Assembly: GCF_018853815.1 (NCBI RefSeq)
Contig: NZ_JAAOMP010000126.1
Coordinates: 1-64,000, forward strand
DNA: 64,000 bases
Reading direction: 5' to 3'
From: Acidithiobacillus sulfurivorans
GTDB taxonomy: Bacteria > Pseudomonadota > Gammaproteobacteria > Acidithiobacillales > Acidithiobacillaceae
The notes beneath the pieces were generated by a model. The model was not told the DNA's origin. It searched no databases and worked only from the letters and a program-made list of their open reading frames with translations. The translations under genes and the position numbers were made by a program. This document shows, piece by piece, positions 1-8,324 of the stretch; the stretch's first letter is position 1; every line of letters starts with the position of its first letter.

Positions 1-328
1 CTGTCCCTGGCGAGCCATCGCCTCAAGGCCAGCCGGGAGGAGATTCTGGATGCGTTGCAGGGCGATTTGAGTGCCTGCCATCGTTTTGTTCTGGACGAAA
101 TGATGCACCATATCGAAGCCCTGGAAGCACAGATCGCGCGCTTCGGAGACTACTTGCTGGCTGGTTTGGCGCCGCAACAAAATGCTGCGCATCATCTACT
201 TCATGCTCTCTCGCGGCACATATTACCGGGACGCCGCCACCGATTATGAAGCCTTGAGCGTACAACGTAATGCCGCACGCTGGATGAAAAAGCTGATCAA
301 GTTCGGATTCCTGCCCGATCCGGCATAA
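1..328 (+). pseudogene. IS110-family transposase remnant (5' end outside window, internally deleted)
   Basis: Two pieces of a transposase lie in different frames. Frame 1 from base 1 encodes LASHRLKASREEILDAL and HRFVLDEMMHHIEALEAQI, which resembles the middle helical region of IS110-type transposases. From about 182 frame 2 encodes RIIYFMLSRGTYYRDAATDY and VQRNAARWMKKLIKFGF, resembling the family C-terminus, and stops at 326-328. The region that normally lies between (second half of the catalytic domain) is missing and the frames do not match, so the gene cannot give a working enzyme. It borders the polysaccharide locus. Family assignment is from remembered sequence patterns; the 5' part is off the window. 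Confidence 0.6.
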
Positions 329-459
329 CCGCTTTAAGATCCCGTAAAATGGTCCTCACAGGCCAGGGGCTTCTGTGCCCGTAACCCCATCTCTTTCACA
401 TTAAAAACCATAGGAACAATATTCGATAGAGCATGCTTTTGAGAGGGGTGCTTGTCAGT

Positions 460-1938
460 CTAGTATGCCCCGCCTTTCGAAAGAACCACCTTGAAGGTGC
501 GCAACAAAATGACAATGTCATACCAGAGTGACCAGTTCTTTACATACCATGCATCCAGATCTGCCCGGTCTGCAAAGGTGGTTTCCGAACGTCCACTCAC
601 TTGCCAAAGACCCGTTATACCTGGCTTTACCTGGGCGTAGAGATTGATACCGTCACCATATCGGTTGATTTCGCGTGCCAGCAGGGGGCGTGGTCCAACC
701 AGACTCATCTGACCCAGTAACACATTGAACAACTGGGGTAATTCGTCCAGACTGGTGGCTCTTAGCAGACGCCCGGTTCGAGTCACTCTCGGGTCGTTCC
801 TCAACTTGAAATTTCTGGAGTATTCAGCAGCTATCTCCGGGTTGGTTTCCAAATATTCACTTAATTTTGCTTCGGCATCATGAACCATGCTCCGGAACTT
901 GAAACAACGAAAAGTTTTTCCATTATAGCCGACCCGTTCTTGTGCGAAAAATATTTTTCCACCATCTTCAGATTTTATTTTCCAGGATAAATAAGCAAGG
1001 ACAGGGGAGACCGCAATGATGATCAAAGACGCAGCAAGCAGGTCAAATATACGTTTCAGAATACGTGGGCCGGGCCGAGCGAGGTTGTCGCGCACCCGAA
1101 GCATGAAAACTTCCTGACTGAAAAAGTGCATGACTTCCAGTCCGAAGAGCGGTAAACCCCGCAAGGGTGGTGCAATGGTCAAACGGGGATAACCAAAACC
1201 CAAGGTACGCACCAACTTTTCCTGTGCTTCCCATTGCTCCATGTCCAAAGCTAAAACAACATGCGGATTGCCTAAATCCGCTAATTGGCCGATCGGGTCA
1301 TGACTCAGAGGCTCCATCCCAACAAGTGGGTAATCTTGCCTTTCAGCTGACAGGCAGGCGTTGTCCGGAATCAGGATTTTTTTGATGGAGTAGCCCAGCA
1401 AGGGCTCGTTGGTCAGGGCACGAATAGCTTCCAGCGCATTTTTTCCACAACCGATAATGACAACCGGCTTGGCCCAGGCCCCAAGACGAGTTAACATCCA
1501 CCGCGTGGAATGCCGGGCAACGGGTAAAAACAAAAACACAAGACCCCATGTGGAAAATAACCAAAGCCTTGAGAGAGGCCATTTTCCAATGAATGCGACG
1601 GCTGAATTCAGAGCAATAAAAAGAATAAGAACGGCTAATACATCCCCTGCTTCATCCCAAAAAGATTTTCTTTGGCTATAATGTCCCTTGATGGCAAAGC
1701 TGATGATGACGGAGACAGTTAATATCAAAAAAAGCAATGAATTAATTTGAGCCAGGCTCCCCCACCAATGCTGAAGAACCCACAACGGATTAATATCATA
1801 ATAGAATGCGTGAGAAAGCCGGGCGAAGTAAAAAGCGGCGAGAAAGGCCAATACATCTCCCAGCGCCATAATAAAAGGCGTCCAGCTAGACCATTGGAAG
1901 GTAGAGTGTGTGCGCATGCTAGTTCTTATCGTGGCCAT
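460..1938 (-). CDS. wbaP: Undecaprenyl-phosphate sugar phosphotransferase, WbaP/RfbP type
   Basis: Polyisoprenyl-phosphate hexose-1-phosphate transferase that would start assembly of the repeat unit on undecaprenyl phosphate at the inner membrane. The 492-residue length fits WbaP-type enzymes: four hydrophobic segments in the first ~130 residues, a nucleotide-binding-fold middle part (VVIIGCGKNALEAIRAL), one membrane segment near 295-315 (LLAASLIIIAVSPVLAYLSW), then the catalytic domain with ERVGYNGK, SLDELPQLFN, SLVGPRP and PGITGLWQVSGR. A GGAG precedes the ATG by about 9 bases. Last gene of the leftward operon. The sugar (glucose or galactose) cannot be told from sequence. Confidence 0.92.
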   Translation of the reverse strand: MATIRTSMRTHSTFQWSSWTPFIMALGDVLAFLAAFYFARLSHAFYYDINPLWVLQHWWGSLAQINSLLFLILTVSVIISFAIKGHYSQRKSFWDEAGDVLAVLILFIALNSAVAFIGKWPLSRLWLFSTWGLVFLFLPVARHSTRWMLTRLGAWAKPVVIIGCGKNALEAIRALTNEPLLGYSIKKILIPDNACLSAERQDYPLVGMEPLSHDPIGQLADLGNPHVVLALDMEQWEAQEKLVRTLGFGYPRLTIAPPLRGLPLFGLEVMHFFSQEVFMLRVRDNLARPGPRILKRIFDLLAASLIIIAVSPVLAYLSWKIKSEDGGKIFFAQERVGYNGKTFRCFKFRSMVHDAEAKLSEYLETNPEIAAEYSRNFKLRNDPRVTRTGRLLRATSLDELPQLFNVLLGQMSLVGPRPLLAREINRYGDGINLYAQVKPGITGLWQVSGRSETTFADRADLDAWYVKNWSLWYDIVILLRTFKVVLSKGGAY

Positions 1939-2056
1939 TGTTCATTCTCCGAGCTTCGGCATGGACAATTCCCGATAGGCCAGCCGCAGAGAAAACCTAA
2001 GAACCAGCATATCCTGTGACGACTATCGAGAGCAATGATGATATCTTCTGCGGAAA

Positions 2057-3226
2057 CTAGACAGATTCTCCACAAAGGGTTGTTTTTTGCTGGTTGAAAT
2101 AAACGGTGATGATGTCATCCAGACGTTTGTGCATATTGTCAAGGGAAAACCGGTTGAGAGCTGTTTCCCTGCCACGTTGCGCCATTAGTAAAGCCTGTTC
2201 TGGTTCATTAATGATCTCAGAAAGAACAGATTGCAGAGCCTGAGCATCGCCCGGGGTATAGAGCATTCCCGTGACGCCATTTTCTATAATTTCGTTGGGC
2301 CCTCCGGATTTGCTGGCAACTACGGGCCTTCCGGAGAGCATACCTTCAACGATCACGCGACCAAAAGGCTCAGGTGCAATCGACGTGTGTGCGACAATAT
2401 CGCAAGTCCTCATGAGTTCAGGGATGTCACTCCGAAAACCGAGCAGCTTTACTCTGTTTTCCAGACCAAGAGTTTTGATTTCCTGGTCCAGGTGTTGAGC
2501 GTAAGCATCCTCCCCGAACATGGGACTGCCAACAATTAAGCCTTGTACATTCGGCATCATAGCAAGTGTCCGTAAGAAGACATCCTGCCCTTTCCAGGGG
2601 GATAACCTACCAAAAACACCAACCAGTGGCCGGCTATCAAAGCCCAAGGATTCACGATGATTTTCCTGAGAATTGGTGGTTTGGAAAAATGGTTCCGTAT
2701 TAAAGGCATTATAAACCAGATGAGTATTCTCGGTCCGACCAGTCAAAATCTGGAGCGCCTCTTTTGTTGACTTGGAGTTGACCAGAATTTGCGTAGCCTT
2801 GTTTGCAGTATATCGAGCGGCAAATAATTGAGCCTTGCCAAAGTGCTCGGAGCTCAAAATATCATGCAAGTACCAGACGACAGGTTTGCGCGCCAATTGA
2901 CCAGCAAGAACAGAGATAAGTCCAGCCTTTTGTGAGTTTGCGAAGATAAAATCGAAATTTTTTGCTTCCTGAGCAACGCTTCTGGCTAAACGAACCAATG
3001 AAGAGAGGCTTGCCATGGGAATACGAGAACCCCTACGAACGTTATTAAGAGCATTATTTGGAATAATTGTTTTAACTTTAACCTGACGCTTTTCGAGTTC
3101 AACTCGGAGAGGACCATCTTCAAATAAAATAACTTTACTACCGCCTTTATATGGTGTAACAATATCCAAAAGAGCTAATTCACCACCGCTGAGCTTTGCA
3201 GTTTGATCAACGAATAAAATATTCAT
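2057..3226 (-). CDS. Glycosyltransferase family 4 (GT-B fold)
   Basis: Retaining glycosyltransferase that probably adds one sugar to the exopolysaccharide repeat unit on the cytoplasmic face. The start at 3226 gives MNILFVDQTAKLSGGELAL, the usual GT4 N-terminal strand and glycine loop; it follows GAGAGGC and overlaps the stop of the previous gene as ATGA, so the longer open frame upstream is not used. The C-terminal half has the GT4 features VGVFGRLSPWKGQDV and EPFGRVIVEGMLSGRPVVAS (the E-x7-E donor-site region). 389 aa. Donor and acceptor unknown. Confidence 0.85.
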   Translation of the reverse strand: MNILFVDQTAKLSGGELALLDIVTPYKGGSKVILFEDGPLRVELEKRQVKVKTIIPNNALNNVRRGSRIPMASLSSLVRLARSVAQEAKNFDFIFANSQKAGLISVLAGQLARKPVVWYLHDILSSEHFGKAQLFAARYTANKATQILVNSKSTKEALQILTGRTENTHLVYNAFNTEPFFQTTNSQENHRESLGFDSRPLVGVFGRLSPWKGQDVFLRTLAMMPNVQGLIVGSPMFGEDAYAQHLDQEIKTLGLENRVKLLGFRSDIPELMRTCDIVAHTSIAPEPFGRVIVEGMLSGRPVVASKSGGPNEIIENGVTGMLYTPGDAQALQSVLSEIINEPEQALLMAQRGRETALNRFSLDNMHKRLDDIITVYFNQQKTTLCGESV

Positions 3227-4365
3227 GATATTGCCTCTCGGTAAATGGCAGAAATCTTTGGAGTAACTACTTTCCAATCGTATCGATTTGCATAGTCCTG
3301 GCAAGATTCAGGCGAAGGGGTTTTGATTGTCCCGGATAAAATACTATTAATTGAATCAGCTATTGCCCCGCTCCCGGAATCTCTGGTTATCCATTCAGGA
3401 TTGAAAGGGCTTATGATTTCTGGCAACCCCCCAACGGGGGTAACCAGCACAGGGGTTCCAGTTGCCATAGATTCTGCTGTTATGAGACCAAATCCCTCTA
3501 AAGATGTGCTGGGAACAACAGTGAAGTCTGCGGCACGATAAGCCAGTGAAAGATTATCGTCTGGTACGAAGCCGAGAAAGCGAATGTTGTTTTTCAAGCC
3601 CATCTCATCAGCATTTTTTGCAAGTTCATTAGCAATATTACCTTTGCCTGCAAGCATCAACAGTATATCAGGAAATTTCTTGCGCACCTCTTTTAATGCG
3701 GTTAAAAGGTTTTCTAGTCCCATCCGCCTGGAAAGACGACGGACAACGAAGAGAGTAGGTCTATCAGTGGGCCATCCCAGTTTTTCACGAGCTTCTAACT
3801 TACCAATGGTTATATTGAATTTTTCTGTATCAATAGCGCCAGATACGACAGAAATTCTATCCGCCGGGATTCGATAATCTTTTATCAAGATTTCTTTGAA
3901 TGCTTCAGAAAGAACAATTAATTTGTTTGCTTTTTGGTAAACTGTTTTTTCAATATAATATTTTATGGCAGATCTGTTTTTTCCATTTTCCACTGCTGTT
4001 TCTTGAGCCCACGGACCATGGAAGTGGACCACTAGAGCCCGTCGTGAAAGTAAATCAGAGGCAGGAAAACCATATAAGGCAAAATGGACACAAACAAGAT
4101 CTGGATTGAACTCATTGATTAGTTTATTGGTCGAGATGCGTGCATTGTACAATCGTTGCAAAAGGGGTAAATTTTTTTGTGAGAATGCTCTGACCTGATT
4201 GTTGGTGTTTTTTTCTACTGCGTTCGTCCCAATTACGAGACCACGACTTTGAATGTTTTGGGTTGGTAGATGCTGGATCAAATCAAAATAATATCTTTCG
4301 AGGCCCCCAGAATGTTCGGGAAACCATGATGAACCTAGTTGTAAGGTGCGTATATTGTATGTCAT
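3223..4365 (-). CDS. Glycosyltransferase family 4
   Basis: Second GT4 of the leftward operon, 380 aa from the ATG at 4365 (MTYNIRTLQLGSSWFPEHSG). Typical parts: an N-terminal SGGLERYYFDL loop, the central strand TLFVVRRLSRRMGLENLL, and the donor-binding segment EGFGLITAESMATGTPVLVT. The gene starts 13 bases after the SDR stop and shares ATGA with the next gene, so translation is probably coupled. Base composition is more AT-rich than the housekeeping genes of the window, in keeping with horizontally shuffled polysaccharide genes. Specificity not predictable. Confidence 0.85.
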   Translation of the reverse strand: MTYNIRTLQLGSSWFPEHSGGLERYYFDLIQHLPTQNIQSRGLVIGTNAVEKNTNNQVRAFSQKNLPLLQRLYNARISTNKLINEFNPDLVCVHFALYGFPASDLLSRRALVVHFHGPWAQETAVENGKNRSAIKYYIEKTVYQKANKLIVLSEAFKEILIKDYRIPADRISVVSGAIDTEKFNITIGKLEAREKLGWPTDRPTLFVVRRLSRRMGLENLLTALKEVRKKFPDILLMLAGKGNIANELAKNADEMGLKNNIRFLGFVPDDNLSLAYRAADFTVVPSTSLEGFGLITAESMATGTPVLVTPVGGLPEIISPFNPEWITRDSGSGAIADSINSILSGTIKTPSPESCQDYANRYDWKVVTPKISAIYREAIS

Positions 4366-4378
4366 TGTTTTTTCCAGA

Positions 4379-5362
4379 TTAAAAATTATCCCAGTGTTTC
4401 TGATACCAATGTATGGTTTTCTCCAGTCCCTCTGTAAGCGCTGTTTTTGGATACCAATCAAGTTTCTGTTGCGATTTGCTGATGTCGAGATACTTAATGG
4501 ATGGAACAGACTTAATAGGACCGGAAAATTTAGGTATCCTTTGTTTCCCGTCGTATGCCTGAGAGGCCTTGTTGGTGAGTTCCTTCAGAGCAGTGGGTAT
4601 ACCTGTCCCGAAATTAAACGCCTCGCCAGCAATTGTTTCCAGATTTTCGGCAACACTAGTGTAGGCGTGCGCCATGTCACCGATGTATAGACAGTCAATT
4701 TGCGAACTACCATCATCGCGTGAACCAAAGTCATAGGGTGCATTAGTAATCATGTTTTTAATTGCGCGGGGGATGATTCGACTGAAATTACTATCTCCTG
4801 GGCCATATGTATTCATAAAACGGCACGCAGCAGTTTTCATACCATATACATGTGCGTATGTTCTCACCGCCACATCACCTGCTACTTTTGAAGGTGCATA
4901 AACGTTGGTAGCTGGTAGCGGTGGGTGAGTTTCCAGAATGGCATTATCGGTTGATGTGGCTCCGTAATAGGCCCCACTTGATGCAAAAACAAGTCGTTCA
5001 GTGCAGCTTACTGTTCTTACAGCTTCCAGGATTGTATATGTGCCTTGAGCGTTGATGCTGAATGTTTCCTGTGGAAGGATATTGCTGATGGGAACGATAG
5101 GCTGCGCTGCAAGATGGAAAACCGTGTTTATTTCAAAGCGTTCCAAGGTTAAGCGAAGCAGATCCATGTCTCTGATGTCGCCCTGAATATAATTGACTTT
5201 CGATATCATGCCGGTGAGGACAAGATATGAGTTGGTGGGTAACCAGCGATCAAGCACATACACTAGGGCTCCTAAATTCAGGAGATGCTCACAAAGATGA
5301 GAGCCGCCAAACCCGGCTCCCCCAGTGACGAGGCATGGGCGCCCACTCCAGAATGGATTCAT
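4379..5362 (-). CDS. NAD-dependent epimerase/dehydratase (extended SDR)
   Basis: Sugar-nucleotide-modifying SDR, 327 aa. The Rossmann motif reads TGGAGFGGSHL (usual form GGAGFIGSHL); the active site is SSGAYYG with the YxxxK pair in VYAPSKVAGD. A PTALKELTNKA region and C-terminal KLDWYPKTAL resemble UDP-glucose 4-epimerase or GDP-mannose/CDP-glucose dehydratase relatives. The start at 5362 is preferred: AAGG lies 8 bases upstream and the upstream gene stops at 5364. An alternative ATG is at 5377. Acts with the neighbouring SDR, probably in consecutive steps on one nucleotide sugar; that is inference. Confidence 0.82.
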   Translation of the reverse strand: MNPFWSGRPCLVTGGAGFGGSHLCEHLLNLGALVYVLDRWLPTNSYLVLTGMISKVNYIQGDIRDMDLLRLTLERFEINTVFHLAAQPIVPISNILPQETFSINAQGTYTILEAVRTVSCTERLVFASSGAYYGATSTDNAILETHPPLPATNVYAPSKVAGDVAVRTYAHVYGMKTAACRFMNTYGPGDSNFSRIIPRAIKNMITNAPYDFGSRDDGSSQIDCLYIGDMAHAYTSVAENLETIAGEAFNFGTGIPTALKELTNKASQAYDGKQRIPKFSGPIKSVPSIKYLDISKSQQKLDWYPKTALTEGLEKTIHWYQKHWDNF

Positions 5363-5363
5363 G

Positions 5364-6470
5364 TCAGCAACCTTCATTCTTGGTTTTAAGATAATTACGG
5401 TAAAAGCGAATGGTCTCGCGCAATGAACTCAGAAAATCAGTTTGTGACCTGAAACCTGTAGCATCTTCAATTTTGCTTCCATTAAGATGTTGCTTGGTAA
5501 TGGCATGTACCGTAGCGCCAGTGCTGCGTACGTGTATGGATATACCATTATTCAGGATGGTTTCAGCCCGGTCACTGTCAAATTCTTTTTCCACTTGCAC
5601 GGCTTGCTCGACGATGGTTTTCAGCATTTGTGGGGTAGGCAGATAGGTTCCAGCAGAAAGATTGTAGACTTCGCCACGACATTTTTTACCATGAGCCAGT
5701 AACAAGATGGCTGTGACCAGATCGTCTACATACAAATAGTCGCGATGGTGTTCAATGGCATCAAAATAGAGCTCCGGAGCTGTCGGCTCGGGGTTTCCAA
5801 ATATATTGGCCATGGCCTTAGGTAGAAGTCGGTAACCCATGTTGAAATCATAGGGGCCATATATATTACACATGCGCAGTGTGACTGTCGGCAAGCCGAA
5901 GGCTTCGTGATAAGTTCTCGAAAATACATCTGCGGCAAGTTTTGCTGAATCATACACGCCGATGCCACGGAGAGGGGTTAAATGTTCAGTGTAGGAATCG
6001 CCCTCCATCTCTCCATAAACCTTATCTGTGGAGGACAGGAAAATCATGTTTGGCTTATGATTTGCAGTCCGGCAGGCTTCAAGAACATTTACCCAGCCCA
6101 TGGTATTAGCCATGATGGTGTCGTAAGGCGCACTTACTGCTTTTTCAATCACTGAAGCGTACGCGGCAAAATGAAAAATGAAGTGGAACCGGCCTTCATG
6201 AATGATTTCATTCATGGCGTTAGCATCAACCACATCTGCTTTCTGGACGAGTACCTTGGAGCGAAGATCCATGGACGCGCAGTTCATGATTGAATCTCGT
6301 TGGGGATCTGTATTGATATCGACCACTGTCACGTTGGCACCCAGATCAACGAGACGTTTTGTGACATGGCCACCAACGAAGCCGAAGCCACCAGTAACCA
6401 GAACATTCTTGGCATCAAAAAACTCATTAAGATGTTCATATTCAGCGGGTATGTGATCTGCAGTTGTCAT
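5364..6470 (-). CDS. NAD-dependent epimerase/dehydratase, CDP-glucose/GDP-mannose 4,6-dehydratase-like
   Basis: First gene of the leftward operon, 368 aa. NAD-binding TGGFGFVGGHVTKRL; active-site Ser-Ser-Thr with Lys in FLSSTDKVYGE and the YxxxK pair in GVYDSAKLAAD; RMCNIYGPYDF and HHRDYLYVDDLV are conserved blocks of this subgroup. The ATG at 6470 has GGAG seven bases upstream; the ATG at 6476 is too close to that site. The DKVYGE form of the active site is typical of 4,6-dehydratases rather than epimerases, but the nucleotide substrate is not decidable here. Confidence 0.82.
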   Translation of the reverse strand: MTTADHIPAEYEHLNEFFDAKNVLVTGGFGFVGGHVTKRLVDLGANVTVVDINTDPQRDSIMNCASMDLRSKVLVQKADVVDANAMNEIIHEGRFHFIFHFAAYASVIEKAVSAPYDTIMANTMGWVNVLEACRTANHKPNMIFLSSTDKVYGEMEGDSYTEHLTPLRGIGVYDSAKLAADVFSRTYHEAFGLPTVTLRMCNIYGPYDFNMGYRLLPKAMANIFGNPEPTAPELYFDAIEHHRDYLYVDDLVTAILLLAHGKKCRGEVYNLSAGTYLPTPQMLKTIVEQAVQVEKEFDSDRAETILNNGISIHVRSTGATVHAITKQHLNGSKIEDATGFRSQTDFLSSLRETIRFYRNYLKTKNEGC

Positions 6471-7245
6471 TGCCATTCTCCAAATTGTTTTAAGGTTACT
6501 GAGCTTGCTATGAGTTAATAAGGTCAAGTGTGATGTATGAATGCCCACCTTGGCAGGTATATAAGCATTTAACGTGCCAAAAAATTAATTCAATAAAAAT
6601 ATAAAGTTAAAAAATATGATGCTTTAGAGGGCTGAATAGGGTTGTATTGTTTTTGTAACATCCAATAGTAAGTTTTGTCTTGAAATTGTTGCAACGTTAT
6701 GTAAGTTGGGGATTTTTTTAGCGTACGTTCATTGTTATACTGGTAGCTAACGCCAGGATCACTGATCCATTCCCTTCTCTTGCTTGCTGATGACACTTAC
6801 TTTGTTTGTTTTAAGTGATATCTTCTTGACTTTAAAAACCGATTTGTTCAGTTTGGCCGAAGGGAAGAGGAGAAGATTTATATTAAAAGAGGATCTGAGC
6901 AGAGAAGCTGCCGATTGTTTAGTTATTATTTTCGATTTGTAAGCTATGCGATACATAATTTTTATTTTGTTTGTTACAAGACCTTTTCTGCAGTCTTGAA
7001 CATAGTGTGCGGTATTCAATTTTCCAGAACTGAAATTTACAACTTATTGTTTTTAAATATAGTATATCTTTTTTACGCTTCTTGATATGGCTTCTTGTAT
7101 GTTGGTACGATTTTTGCTTTTAATGCGCTATGGTTGTTTGTGATCACGGTTTGTTTGCTATTGCTTTTGTATGTCTGGGTTGTAGGTCATAGCTGAGATG
7201 CAGGCAAGTTGATAACGTATTGTTAGTATTTAAGGATTATTCTAT
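6471..7245. other. AT-rich divergent intergenic region of the polysaccharide locus
   Basis: 775 bases between two divergent operons with no convincing gene. The open frames inside it (6590-6796 and 6759-7019, minus) have no recognisable domain and biased, low-complexity content. The region is clearly richer in A+T than its flanks. It must carry promoters for both operons and leaves a long leader ahead of the Wza gene. I could not fix a promoter with confidence; TATACT-like hexamers such as at 6736-6741 occur but AT-rich sequence yields these by chance. Confidence 0.6.
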
Positions 7246-8313
7246 ATGATCAACAGATTAAGGTTGTTGCTGGTGGTTGCTGGTGTGCCAATTTTACTGG
7301 CGGGTTGCGCTTCGACTTTTTCTGCGGACCATGTGGTCTCTATAAAGAGACTGCCAAGTCCTGTAATTGCTGTTAAACCCGAATCCTTACCTGCCAGTAC
7401 GATAAAAAAAATGCTCCATCCAGACATAGCGTATCATTTGGGAGCCGGAGATGTGGTATCGGTCTCGGTTTATCTGCATCCAATGCTTTCCGCTGCAGGT
7501 GTGACAAATGGTACGGGCATCCCTGGTGCTTTGGTGACGAATCAGGGCAACATACAACTACCAGAACTCGGCCTGATTCACGTGGCTGGTATGACAACTG
7601 CCCAGCTGCAGAAAAAACTAACCAGAATGTATGCCAAATACATTATTAATCCAGATGTGACTGTTCAGCTTCAGGTCGCACATAGCATTCGCTATTATCT
7701 GCTCGGTGAATTTACTGCGCCTGGCCTGAAGTTTTCTGATAGAAATCTGAGCCTGCTGGATGCCATGGCCTTGGGTGGCACCGTGAATCTACCAGAGGCC
7801 GATTTGCGTGGAGCTTATATTGTGCAAAACGGCAAGAAGATGCCGGTCAACTTCCATCAGCTTCTCAGGGATGGCAATTTGAACCAGAATATACCCCTGG
7901 AAAGTGGCGACACGGTAGTGGTGCCCAGCGTTGCCACAATGAGGGCCTTTGTATTCGGGGCGGTAAACAAGCCCGGTCCTGTGGCTTTTGTAGATGGACG
8001 CTTGGGATTGTTGCAGGCACTGTCTTCAGCGGGCATGGACACCACTTCCCTTACCAATGCACAACTCAGTGATATCCGTATTATTCGTTCGGAAGGTGCC
8101 AGCGGAGAATTGATTACAGTCAATGCGCAGGCAATTCTCCAAGGGAAGGCAGCACCATTTTTTCTGAAATCAGGTGATGTGGTGTTTGTGCCGCAAACGA
8201 TTGTCAGCAACTGGAATCAGGTAATACAGCAAATTTTACCATCATTGCAAGCCATATCAGGGATATTAAATCCTTTTGTATCCATTAAGTATTTGTCTCA
8301 ATCTAATAATTAG
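7246..8313 (+). CDS. wza: Polysaccharide export outer-membrane lipoprotein (Wza-like)
   Basis: Outer-membrane channel component of the exopolysaccharide exporter. Hydrophobic signal sequence ending in a lipobox LLAGC with the lipidated Cys at residue 20. A Poly_export (PES) domain follows (YHLGAGDVVSVSVYLHP, GNIQLPELGLIHVAGMT, NPDVTVQL), then two SLBB-type ligand-binding segments (YYLLGEFTAPG and AFVFGAVNKPGPV). 355 aa, close to the usual length. It heads the rightward operon, eleven bases before the Wzc gene. Confidence 0.9.
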   Translation: MINRLRLLLVVAGVPILLAGCASTFSADHVVSIKRLPSPVIAVKPESLPASTIKKMLHPDIAYHLGAGDVVSVSVYLHPMLSAAGVTNGTGIPGALVTNQGNIQLPELGLIHVAGMTTAQLQKKLTRMYAKYIINPDVTVQLQVAHSIRYYLLGEFTAPGLKFSDRNLSLLDAMALGGTVNLPEADLRGAYIVQNGKKMPVNFHQLLRDGNLNQNIPLESGDTVVVPSVATMRAFVFGAVNKPGPVAFVDGRLGLLQALSSAGMDTTSLTNAQLSDIRIIRSEGASGELITVNAQAILQGKAAPFFLKSGDVVFVPQTIVSNWNQVIQQILPSLQAISGILNPFVSIKYLSQSNN

Positions 8314-8324
8314 GAATAGATACC

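Noticed and set aside
6549-6580. Sigma54 promoter (GG/GC elements)
   Set aside because: The GG to GC spacing is 11 bases rather than 10 and the rest of the consensus is poor.
6759-7019. 86-codon frame in the EPS control region
   Set aside because: AT-rich, Lys/Ser/Asn-biased, no ribosome site or domain.
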